Source of the DNA: Lysobacter antibioticus
GTDB lineage: Bacteria; Pseudomonadota; Gammaproteobacteria; Xanthomonadales; Xanthomonadaceae
Length of the DNA: 64,000 bases
Assembly (NCBI RefSeq): GCF_000731095.1
Contig: NZ_JMTZ01000002.1
Coordinates: 1-64,000 of the forward strand
Direction of reading: 5' to 3'
The position numbers and the translations under genes are program-made. The notes under the pieces are model-generated. The model saw only the letters and a program-made list of their open reading frames with translations, did no database searches and was not told the origin of the DNA. Position 1 is the stretch's first letter, and each line of letters starts with the position of its first letter. This document shows, piece after piece, positions 52,890-60,824 of the stretch.

Positions 52890-53165
52890 TCACTTATAAC
52901 GGCGGCGCTCGGCCTTGAGCGCCTGCTCGGATACGAAGCCCGTGCCGCAGCTCCGGCAGTAGTACCCCTCGACGAATTGTTGTAACGGCGCCTCGCGCAC
53001 CTGCGAGGGCAGGACGTCGTCGACGCGAAGATCGGCCGCGTACGCCATCCGCGGGTCCTTGCCCGGCGCGGCCACCCAGGCCTGGTCGATCAACAGCAGC
53101 TTCGGCGCCAACGCGGTGGCCAAACCACACCGCGGGCAAAGCTCATCGAATGGATACGGGCTCAT
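52890..53165 (-). CDS. Small two-zinc-ribbon protein
   Basis: 91 aa. Two CxxC motifs: CPRCG (near residue 10) and CRSCG (near residue 70), with a short middle domain. Zinc-ribbon proteins of this size are usually RNA- or DNA-binding. Function unknown. It follows the DUF2834 gene by 31 bp on the same strand. Confidence 0.65.
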   Translation of the reverse strand: MSPYPFDELCPRCGLATALAPKLLLIDQAWVAAPGKDPRMAYAADLRVDDVLPSQVREAPLQQFVEGYYCRSCGTGFVSEQALKAERRRYK

Positions 53166-53196
53166 TGCGCCTCCTGCGCCGGACCGGGTCGAACGA

Positions 53197-53523
53197 TCAG
53201 GGCCTGCCGGCATCGAGTTTCGCCTGACGCTGGTAGAGAAACAACGGCAGCCCCAGCGACACGCCGACGAGCAGGGTCGCGACGACCGACACCCATGGAC
53301 GGCGCACCGCCAAGCGACACCCTTCGCTTGCGATAAACACCAACAGCACCAGCGCCGACACCAGCACGTCGATGCCGAAGAAAGCGCCGATGCGCGTGGA
53401 AAACAGTTCGGCAACCAAGCGCGGCAGGTCCGGACCGTGCTCGTTCAACCACGGCAGCAACTGCGCATACGGCAGCAGCAGACCGGGCACGCACAGCGAC
53501 AGATACAGATGCCTGAGTTTCAT
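53197..53523 (-). CDS. DUF2834-like membrane protein
   Basis: 108 aa, three transmembrane helices (about 7-22, 45-65, 73-94) with Pro-rich PLFLYQRQ at the end, resembling DUF2834. Function unknown. ATG at 53523 removes an implausible N-terminal extension. The recurring CACAAAGCAC motif lies about 115 bp upstream. Confidence 0.65.
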   Translation of the reverse strand: MKLRHLYLSLCVPGLLLPYAQLLPWLNEHGPDLPRLVAELFSTRIGAFFGIDVLVSALVLLVFIASEGCRLAVRRPWVSVVATLLVGVSLGLPLFLYQRQAKLDAGRP

Positions 53524-53954
53524 GGATTGTCTGATCCCATCGGAGAACCGGTTTTCCACAGTACGCCGCACGGACTTTCACTGCGTCCGGTACGACACTC
53601 ACGAACGCTCACTGCGAGTCGTCCGCGTCCTCTGACGACACAAAGCACACTGAACAGTGACGGGCGTTTGCAGTCCTTTGTTTCAGTGCCGACGATCCCC
53701 ATAAACGCGACCGCGGTAACGTCGTCGAGCGCCTATCGGCGTAGAGTGCCGGCCGAGCTTCCGGGTTGGCCTGCATTGCCGCAGCGCCACTCGCCACCGT
53801 AGACGCGCAGAGTATCGGATGCATGCCGGCTCGGCGGTGTACCGCCAAGGTTCGCATCCGATATCGCGGATGGGTCGCGATGTCGGATGCGCCGCCTTCG
53901 CCGGTTGCGGCTTCGATGGCATCGTTCTGATCGGCTCAAGGAGGAGTGAGGATC
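53524..53954. other. Divergent gap with the CDPS leader hairpins
   Basis: 431 bp. The left part has the motif CACAAAGCACAC at 53639-53650; the right part carries the two alternative hairpins ahead of the cyclodipeptide synthase. No gene seen. Confidence 0.5.
53813..53890 (+). promoter_or_regulatory. Mutually exclusive hairpins upstream of the CDPS operon
   Basis: Hairpin 1: TATCGGATGC (53813-53822) pairs with GCATCCGATA (53854-53863), enclosing a second stem GGCGGT/ACCGCC (53833-53838/53841-53846). Hairpin 2: GCATCCGA (53854-53861) pairs instead with TCGGATGC (53883-53890), enclosing ATCGCG/CGCGAT (53863-53868/53876-53881). The shared segment 53854-53861 means both cannot form together. This is attenuator- or riboswitch-like; alternatively the three TCGGATGC words are protein operators. 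Confidence 0.6.
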
Positions 53955-54683
53955 ATGTCGCTGTCGATCGTCGCCGAAACGCCTGATCGCCCTCGCCTGC
54001 CTATCGTGGAGGACGTCTCCGGCCGTCTGCGCGCGCGGCCGTACACGGATGCCTGCGCCGATATCCTCGAACGCGCCGAACATGTCGTGATCGGATTGAG
54101 CCCGTTCAACGGCTATTTCAGCGCCATCGCGATCCAGCGCATGATCGCCTGGGGTTGCCGGCACTTCCGCAAGGTCGATGTGCTGCTGCCGGGCTATGAG
54201 GCGATTTATACGCTCACCGCCGCCGGCCTCGCTCCGATCGAGGCGACGCGCAAGCTCAGGCGCGAATTGCTGCGCCTGCGCAACACCAGTCTGCGCAGCT
54301 TGCAGGACCACGATGTCGAGCATCCGCAGCAACGCATCCACAGTTGGACGCGGCTGCTCGAAAACCGCGCTTACCTGACTTTGCGGCAGCAGGTGCGGCG
54401 CACCTACCGCGACGATTTCTCGGTGCGCCAGGCCTGTCGCAACGCTGCAGTCACAGCGGTCGAAGGCGCCATGGGCCAGCGGCCGGACGAGAGGCGCCTC
54501 GCACAGGCCGTGCATTACCCGCTCGCCGAGCTGCCCTTCTTCGTCGACAGTCCGGCGATCTACGGCGTGCGCAGCTCGGTCTTCGCCTACCCGCGGCCGA
54601 TCTCCCTGGTCCGCGCATTGTCGATCCCCAGCGACGCCGCGCTCGCCCGGGCCGATGGTCAAGGATTCGTCTCGTTCGAATAG
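53955..54683 (+). CDS. tRNA-dependent cyclodipeptide synthase (CDPS)
   Basis: 242 aa. The CDPS nucleophile motif GLSPFNGYFS has catalytic Ser49 and Asn52. Tyr188 and Glu192 in HYPLAELPF, and Tyr212-Pro213 in FAYPRP, keep the spacing of the AlbC residues Tyr178, Glu182, Tyr202 and 203. CDPSs use two aminoacyl-tRNAs to make a diketopiperazine. Asn at the AlbC-40 position with Pro at 203 mixes the NYH and XYP subfamily marks. AAGGAGG lies 10 nt before the ATG. First gene of a P450/methyltransferase operon. Confidence 0.9.
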   Translation: MSLSIVAETPDRPRLPIVEDVSGRLRARPYTDACADILERAEHVVIGLSPFNGYFSAIAIQRMIAWGCRHFRKVDVLLPGYEAIYTLTAAGLAPIEATRKLRRELLRLRNTSLRSLQDHDVEHPQQRIHSWTRLLENRAYLTLRQQVRRTYRDDFSVRQACRNAAVTAVEGAMGQRPDERRLAQAVHYPLAELPFFVDSPAIYGVRSSVFAYPRPISLVRALSIPSDAALARADGQGFVSFE

Positions 54684-54699
54684 CGACAGGAGAGCCGCC

Positions 54700-55908
54700 A
54701 TGCCCAGCCCGCTCGATCAAGCCCAGGACGTTCTCAGCTATCCGTTCGCCATCGGCCCGCTCGGCACGCCGCCCGAGACCATCGCCTGGGCGCGCAAACA
54801 CCGGCCGGTGTGCCCGATCAGCCTGCCCAGCGGTACCCGCGCCTGGATGGTGACGAACAAGGACGACATCGGCCTGGTCCTCACCGACAAGCGTTTCTCG
54901 CGCGACCTGACCTACTCGGGCGCGCCGCGTTTCGTCGGCGAGGATTTCACCGCGGTGCCCGGCGGCCTGTTCAACCTCGACCCGCCCGATCACACCAGGG
55001 TGCGACGGGTCATCGGCCATTTCTACACGCGCACCGGCGTCGAGCGGTTCCGTCCGCTGGTCGAACGGCATGCCACGCAGTTGCTCGACGCCATGGCCGG
55101 CGGCGACAACCCGGCCGATCTGATGCAGGCCTATTCCACCCAACTGCCGCTGCACAGCAGCTGCGACATGCTGCAGGTGCCGGTGGATTTTCGCGAGCAG
55201 TACCTGGCGTATTTCCACACCCAGACCAATTATCAGGCGACGGCGGAGGAAGTCGCGCAGGCGACGGCCAAGATCCTGGATTTCTCGCGCGACATCATCG
55301 CCCTCAAGCGCAAGCACCCCGGCCACGCCGATCCGATCGGCGCCTTGATCGAAGCCCGCACGCAAGGCTTGATCGACGAAGACGAACTCGTCGGCACGGT
55401 CTGCTATCTGTTCGTCACCGGCTCGGAGCCGCTGATCCCGCCGCTGTCGACCGGCGTGCTGACCTTGCTGGAGCATCGCCCCCAGTTGCAGCAGTGCATC
55501 GACGATCCCACCCTGTGGCCCAAGGCGATCGAGGAAGTGTTGCGCTATCACCACAACGGCGTGCTGGGCCTGCCGCGCGTGGCCACCGAGGACGTGGCGC
55601 TCAAGGACACCCTGATCCGTCGCGGCGAAGCGGTATGCGCCACCATGCTCGGCGTGACCTGGGACCCGAAGTACTACAAGCACCCGGCCAAATTCGACAT
55701 CCACCGCTCGACCGACGGCACCGCGACCTTCGGCGCCGGCCCGCACTTCTGCCTCGGCTCGGGGCTGGTGCGGATGTTCCTGGAAGTCGCTTATCGCATG
55801 CTGTTCGCCCGGTTCCCGAGCCTCACCCTCGCCGTTCCCGCCGGCGAGATTCCCTGGGAAAAGAACATTCTCTTCATTCGGCCGGTCAGCCTGCCGGTCG
55901 CCTGGTGA
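54700..55908 (+). CDS. Cytochrome P450 tailoring enzyme
   Basis: 402 aa. Heme ligand Cys351 in FGAGPHFCLGSG; ExxR in EEVLR (279-282). The I-helix acid-alcohol pair is altered: Thr240-Gly241-Ser242-Glu243-Pro244, so the usual Thr is a Pro. This is seen in some atypical P450s and may mean non-monooxygenase chemistry such as coupling, or an alternative proton path (inference). It starts 16 bp after the CDPS gene with ACAGGAGA upstream, so it probably acts on the cyclodipeptide. Confidence 0.92.
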   Translation: MPSPLDQAQDVLSYPFAIGPLGTPPETIAWARKHRPVCPISLPSGTRAWMVTNKDDIGLVLTDKRFSRDLTYSGAPRFVGEDFTAVPGGLFNLDPPDHTRVRRVIGHFYTRTGVERFRPLVERHATQLLDAMAGGDNPADLMQAYSTQLPLHSSCDMLQVPVDFREQYLAYFHTQTNYQATAEEVAQATAKILDFSRDIIALKRKHPGHADPIGALIEARTQGLIDEDELVGTVCYLFVTGSEPLIPPLSTGVLTLLEHRPQLQQCIDDPTLWPKAIEEVLRYHHNGVLGLPRVATEDVALKDTLIRRGEAVCATMLGVTWDPKYYKHPAKFDIHRSTDGTATFGAGPHFCLGSGLVRMFLEVAYRMLFARFPSLTLAVPAGEIPWEKNILFIRPVSLPVAW

Positions 55909-55936
55909 CCCGCCCACCGACCTTATCGAGGTTCCC

Positions 55937-56704
55937 ATGCAAACGATGGACAGCCAGTTCGATGCGCTCGCCGATGCCTACGAGAGCAGCATCGACGAGA
56001 TGCCGTTTCGCCGCCATATCGAAATGCACAGCGTGCTGCGGGTGATCGGCGACACCCGCCACTTGCGCGTGCTCGACCTGGGCTGCGGCAGCGGGCTCTA
56101 CACCCGCGCCATCGCCGAGCGCGGCGCACGCCGCGTGGTCGGCTTGGACGTGTCGGCCGGGATGATCAGCCACGCCCGCGCCCACGAGCGCCTGGCCCCG
56201 CTCGGCATCCACTACCATTGGCGCGACGCCGCGCGCGATCCGGGCACCGTCGCCGACGACCTCGGCGAACGTTTCGACCTGGTCACGGCGGTGTACGTGT
56301 TGCCGTACGCCGAATCCCGCGAAGGCCTCACCGCGATCTGCCGCACGGCCTTCGAAGCCTTGTCCGGCCCGGGCGATCGTTTCGTCGCAGCGGTGCTGAA
56401 CCCCGAGTTCTCCAGCGACGAGCAGTGGTACCGGCATTACGGCATGACCTTGACCGCCGCACAGGGCCGCAAGGAAGGCGCGCCGGTGCACCTGCACGCC
56501 TGGTTCGGCGAGCACACACTCGACCTGGATGCGTTTTATTGGTCGCGCGACGCCCACGACCGCGCCTTCCGCGAGGCCGGCTTCGGCCACGTGCAATGGC
56601 ACCTGCCGACCCTGTCGGAGAGCGGGCGCAGCGTCAGGGACGACGAGTTCTGGCACAACTATCTCGAGCAGCCTCATGCCTTGATCGTCGAGGCCTTTCG
56701 GTGA
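55937..56704 (+). CDS. SAM-dependent methyltransferase
   Basis: 255 aa, class I Rossmann methyltransferase with motif I VLDLGCGSGLYTRAI (about 45-59), acidic VVGLDVSAGM and motif II-like DLVTAVYVLPYA. It lies 28 bp after the P450 gene, third in the CDPS operon, and is a good candidate to N- or O-methylate the cyclodipeptide. An ATG at 55946 is possible. Confidence 0.85.
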   Translation: MQTMDSQFDALADAYESSIDEMPFRRHIEMHSVLRVIGDTRHLRVLDLGCGSGLYTRAIAERGARRVVGLDVSAGMISHARAHERLAPLGIHYHWRDAARDPGTVADDLGERFDLVTAVYVLPYAESREGLTAICRTAFEALSGPGDRFVAAVLNPEFSSDEQWYRHYGMTLTAAQGRKEGAPVHLHAWFGEHTLDLDAFYWSRDAHDRAFREAGFGHVQWHLPTLSESGRSVRDDEFWHNYLEQPHALIVEAFR

Positions 56705-57043
56705 GCGCCTGATTGCGGACATTCCGTAATCCCTGCGCGCCCCCTCTTCGACGTGGGCCGCCTCGCCCGGAAACCGCGACCTGGACAGCGGCGCCACCCT
56801 CGTGCCAAGGCAGCGAATCGTCGCAGACCGATACCAGGCTGGTGCGTAAACCCGCACTGAACCCGGCCGACAAGAAATGTTTCAAAGTTCTCAACCGATT
56901 CAAGCGACGGAGAAATCTTCGACGGCTCCCTCTCTACTGCCCACTCGCGCGTGACGCGAAAGCTCTTGCGTCCCCTGAGGCCCGGCACGTTGCGCGACCG
57001 GCCCGTCGGAACGCAAGCGAATCGGCAGCTCAGAGAAGGCGCA
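56705..57043. other. Gap between methyltransferase and acyltransferase
   Basis: 339 bp with no gene found. The acyltransferase may be a separate transcription unit. Confidence 0.4.
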
Positions 57044-58147
57044 GTGACAGAACCCAGCACTACGATGCGGCCGCGCGCCGCATTCTTTTCTTCGATCCAG
57101 GCTTTGCGCGGCATCGCCGTGGTATTGGTCGTCCTGTTCCATCTGCGCCTGATGGAAGACCTGCACGGGCAAGGCCGGCAGATCTTGCCGAGTCTGCTCG
57201 AATTCGCCTACGGCGGCGTCGACCTGTTCTTCGTGATTTCGGGCTTCGTCATGGTCTCGGTGGCCGCGGGCAGCTACCGCTCGCCGGCCGGCGCCGGGCG
57301 CTTCCTGTTGCGCCGGGCCTGGCGCATCGTACCGCCCTATTGGTTCTACACCAGCCTGCTGGTCGCGCCGATGCTGCTGATGCCCGGCGTCCTCGACGCC
57401 TCGCACGACTACGGCAAAATCGCGACCTCGTACCTGTTGTGGCCGCAGGCCTCGCTCCCGATCCTGATGGTCGGTTGGACCCTGATCTACGAAGCGTATT
57501 TCTATCTGGCCATGGCGGTCGCCATCGCACTGCTGCCAGAGCGTTACGCCGGGACCTTCCTGGCCGGTTGGGGCATCACGGCAATGGCGGTCCACGCCGC
57601 GGCCGGCGCCAATGCGCCGCCGTGGCTGACGGTCGCGTCCAGCCCTATGGTGCTCGAATTCATCGCCGGCGCCCTGGTCGGGCTGCACTGGCGACGGCTG
57701 CCGGCGCGCTACGGCCTGCCCTGCCTGTCGCTAGGTGCGTTCGCTTTCGTTGCGAGCATGTTCGTCCTGGCCCAGGCCGGTGCCCACGAGCCCTCGCCGA
57801 TGCTGCGGACTGCGATGTTCGGCTCGGCCAGCGCCGTCATCGTCCTCGGCGCGGTGGCGTGGGAGAGCGCCGGCCCGGTGCGCATTCCGCGCTGGCTGCT
57901 GATCCTCGGCAACGCCTCGTACTCGATCTACCTCGCGCACCCGTTCGTGATCTCGTTGACGGGCCGGCTGTGGCGCAACACCGCCATCGGCCAGGTGCAG
58001 GGCCTGCACGCAGCCTCGGTGGTCGTGGCGATCCTGCTATGCCTGGCGGTCGGCATCGCTTCGTATCGCTGGCTCGAACGTCCCGTGCAGTCGATCGGCG
58101 GGTTTCTGTTCAAGCCTCGGCCGACGCCGGTCGCGCAACCGGCGTAA
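57044..58147 (+). CDS. Acyltransferase-3 (OafA-like) membrane protein
   Basis: 367 aa from GTG 57044 (AGAAGG upstream). About ten helices and the acyltransferase-3 signature SIQALRGIAVVLVVLFHLRL; FFVISGFVM; a YSIYLAHPF late motif. Family members O-acylate glycans or small molecules. Downstream of the CDPS operon but 339 bp apart, so linkage to the cyclodipeptide is only possible. ATG at 57065 is an alternative start. Confidence 0.82.
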   Translation: MTEPSTTMRPRAAFFSSIQALRGIAVVLVVLFHLRLMEDLHGQGRQILPSLLEFAYGGVDLFFVISGFVMVSVAAGSYRSPAGAGRFLLRRAWRIVPPYWFYTSLLVAPMLLMPGVLDASHDYGKIATSYLLWPQASLPILMVGWTLIYEAYFYLAMAVAIALLPERYAGTFLAGWGITAMAVHAAAGANAPPWLTVASSPMVLEFIAGALVGLHWRRLPARYGLPCLSLGAFAFVASMFVLAQAGAHEPSPMLRTAMFGSASAVIVLGAVAWESAGPVRIPRWLLILGNASYSIYLAHPFVISLTGRLWRNTAIGQVQGLHAASVVVAILLCLAVGIASYRWLERPVQSIGGFLFKPRPTPVAQPA

Positions 58148-58170
58148 GCCGGCGGGTCGGTCGCCGCGTC

Positions 58171-59712
58171 TCAGGCGCTCGGCCAATACGGCGCGCGCAA
58201 CTCGCGCTTGAGCAGCTTGCCGGTCGGGTTGCGTGGCAGGTGATCGCGGATCTCGACCGCGGCCACCCGCTGCTGTTTGCCGACGCGCTCGTTGAGCCAG
58301 TGCTTGATCGCTTCGCCGTCGCCGGCCTCGGCGTCCTTGACGATCACCAGGGCCAACGGCGATTCGCCCCAGACCGGGCTCGGCACGCCGATGACCGCGC
58401 ATTCGGCGATCGCGGCGTGCTGCATCAACACGGCCTCGATGTCGGCCGGATAGATGTTCTGGCCGCCGGAGATGATCAGGTCCTTCTTGCGGTCGAGGAT
58501 GTAGAGATAACCCTCCTCGTCGAGACGGCCGATGTCGCCGGTGCGCAACCAGGTGCGTCCGGCCTCGTCGATCCAGGTGGCCTGCGCGGTGGCTTCGGGC
58601 CGTCGCCAATAACCCGCCATGGCGAAACGGCTGCGGCCGACGATTTCGCCGGCCTGGCCGGCTTCGAGCGGGCGGTCGTGCTCGTCGAGGATCAACAGGT
58701 CGACGCCGGGCAAGGGCTTACCGACCGAGGAGAGATGGCTCTCGGCATCCTCCGGGTCGAGCGCGGTGATGATGCCTTCGGTGGTGCCGTAGACCTCGAT
58801 CACGTCGCAACGGCAGGTCTCGATCAGGCCGGCCTTGGTCGCCAGCGGCAAGGACGAACCCACGCTCATGATCGCCTGCAGCGAAGAACGGTCGGTGGTC
58901 CAGAACTGCGGATGATCGAGCAGGCGCTGGTATTGCACCGGCACCATCGCGGTGTGGGTGATGCGCTCGCGGGCGATGGTGGCCAGGGTGTCGGCGACAT
59001 CGAAGACATGCCGCAGCACCACCGTGCCGCCGCTGAGCCAAGTGCCGAGCAAGGCGGCCCAGCTGATGTTCGAGTACAACCCGGTGACCAGCAGAGTGCG
59101 CGCGCCGGCGTGATAGCGCAGCGCCAGGGCCGCGTCGTAGGCCCAGGCCACGCGCGTGCCGTGGCTGTGGACGATGCCTTTCGGCTCGCCGGTGGTGCCC
59201 GAGGAATAGATGATGTTGCACAGGTCGGTCGCGGACACCGGCACCGCCGGCGGATGCGAGTCGGCGCCGCCGAGCCAGTCCGCATACGCGCGCCAACCGG
59301 CCGTGGCCGAGGCGCCCTCGCCGACCACCTCGATGCGGGCGATGCCGGGAATCGCACCGATGCGAGCGGCGTGATCGGCGGTCGCGAATACGAACACGGC
59401 CCCCGAATCGGCCAACATGCTCGCCGCGCTCTCGGCGCTGATCGCGGTGTTGAGCGGCACGGCGACGCAACCGGCCTTCATGATGCCGACGATCAATTCG
59501 GCCATCTCGATGCAGTTGGACATCAGCAGCGCGACGCGGTCGCCGTGGCGCGAGCCGGCGCCGATCAGGGCATTGGCGATGCGGTTGGTGCTGCGGTCCA
59601 GGCTTTGCCAGTCCAGGGTCCGCTGCGGCGCGACTAGCGCGGGCGAGCGCGCGCGCCAGCGGCCGTGCAGGGCGAAGATTTCGGGCAGCAACGGTTGCGG
59701 TGCATCCAACAT
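58171..59712 (-). CDS. AMP-forming acyl-CoA synthetase/ligase
   Basis: 513 aa ANL-superfamily enzyme. P-loop IIYSSGTTGEPKG, A5-type YGTTEG, hinge TGDIGRLDEEGYLYILDRKK, and catalytic Lys in NPTGKLLKREL. It activates a carboxylate to acyl-AMP and acyl-CoA. The preferred acid is unknown. It follows the alpha/beta hydrolase by 107 bp. Confidence 0.88.
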   Translation of the reverse strand: MLDAPQPLLPEIFALHGRWRARSPALVAPQRTLDWQSLDRSTNRIANALIGAGSRHGDRVALLMSNCIEMAELIVGIMKAGCVAVPLNTAISAESAASMLADSGAVFVFATADHAARIGAIPGIARIEVVGEGASATAGWRAYADWLGGADSHPPAVPVSATDLCNIIYSSGTTGEPKGIVHSHGTRVAWAYDAALALRYHAGARTLLVTGLYSNISWAALLGTWLSGGTVVLRHVFDVADTLATIARERITHTAMVPVQYQRLLDHPQFWTTDRSSLQAIMSVGSSLPLATKAGLIETCRCDVIEVYGTTEGIITALDPEDAESHLSSVGKPLPGVDLLILDEHDRPLEAGQAGEIVGRSRFAMAGYWRRPEATAQATWIDEAGRTWLRTGDIGRLDEEGYLYILDRKKDLIISGGQNIYPADIEAVLMQHAAIAECAVIGVPSPVWGESPLALVIVKDAEAGDGEAIKHWLNERVGKQQRVAAVEIRDHLPRNPTGKLLKRELRAPYWPSA

Positions 59713-59819
59713 GGAAGGGTCTCCGTGTCGCGTGAAGGCTCGGTCAGGGCGAAGGGATCGGAACGCGCCGCTGCCCGCCCAGATTGAGGGCATCGACGCG
59801 CGCAGACAGGGCCGCGGTC

Positions 59820-60707
59820 TCAATCCGCAACGTCGAGCAGGGTTTCTATGCCGATTCGGGCATCCAGTTCGGACAAGGACGGCGCATGGCCGACATCGGG
59901 CACCTCGACCAGGCGCACCAGCGGCGACACCGCGGCCATGCGCCGGGCGGTCTTGGCCTCGAGGATGTCGGACAAGGCGCCGCGCAGCAGCAGGATCGGC
60001 CGGCCGGCGGCGAGCTTGCGGTAGAGATGCCACATCAACGGCCGCAGCAGCCACAGCTTGGTAGGGCTGACCGTGCGGATGATCTTCGGGTCGTAGTCGA
60101 GCACCAGCAGGCCGTCGTCGCGGACCCGGAACATGCGCTCGATCATCCGCGCCCAGTCCGCGCGCGTGTACTTCGGATAGGCGGCGCTGCCGATGCGTTC
60201 GATATAAGCCGCCGCGTCTTCGCGCGTCATCGGCGGCACCGGCACGCCGGCGTAGCGCGCGATCCGGTCCAGCGCCGACTTCGGCGCCTGCGGGCCGGCG
60301 TCGTTGAGTACCGCCGCCGCCACCGCGGCCGGCTGCTTCACCGCCACGGTCATGGTCACCCACACGCCGAGCGAGGTGCCGATGAAGACCGCGCGCGGGA
60401 TCGATTGCGCGGCCATCAAATCGAGAATATCCAGCGCATAGCGGTCGGCGCTGTAGCTGGACGGATCGTCGGCGTACTGCGAACGGCCGCGGCCGCGCAG
60501 GTCCACCGCCAGTACGCGCCGCCCGGCCGCGGCGAGCACCGTGGCGATCTCGTCGAAATCGGCCGAGTTGCGGGTCAACCCCGGAATGCAGATCACCGGG
60601 CAGCGCGGCTTCGCGCCGGAATAGACCGCCGCGGGGTAATCGCGGGCGTACAGCCGCAGTCCATCGCGGCTGTGCCAATGCAATGCGTCGTAAGGTTCGG
60701 CCGACAT
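59820..60707 (-). CDS. Alpha/beta hydrolase
   Basis: 295 aa. Oxyanion CIPGLTRNSADF, nucleophile elbow FIGTSLGVWV (GxSxG), LRGRGRSQYADD and late His in VGHAPSLSE. Probably a serine esterase or lactonase acting with the CoA ligase on an imported substrate. No signal peptide. Start at ATG 60707. Confidence 0.82.
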   Translation of the reverse strand: MSAEPYDALHWHSRDGLRLYARDYPAAVYSGAKPRCPVICIPGLTRNSADFDEIATVLAAAGRRVLAVDLRGRGRSQYADDPSSYSADRYALDILDLMAAQSIPRAVFIGTSLGVWVTMTVAVKQPAAVAAAVLNDAGPQAPKSALDRIARYAGVPVPPMTREDAAAYIERIGSAAYPKYTRADWARMIERMFRVRDDGLLVLDYDPKIIRTVSPTKLWLLRPLMWHLYRKLAAGRPILLLRGALSDILEAKTARRMAAVSPLVRLVEVPDVGHAPSLSELDARIGIETLLDVAD

Positions 60708-60824
60708 GGTGGGGAGGGAATTCCTGTGCCAACGAAAGTGTGGTCGGCCCCCGAGCATGTGCCGACCGAGGGCCGATGGAAACGCCCGCTGCGCCGTTCG
60801 CGGCGTGCGCCGGAGGACCTGCGC

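Noticed and set aside
56713-59637. A 974-codon plus-strand open frame
   Set aside because: It runs through the acyltransferase gene in another frame and the ligase on the other strand; no recognisable protein.
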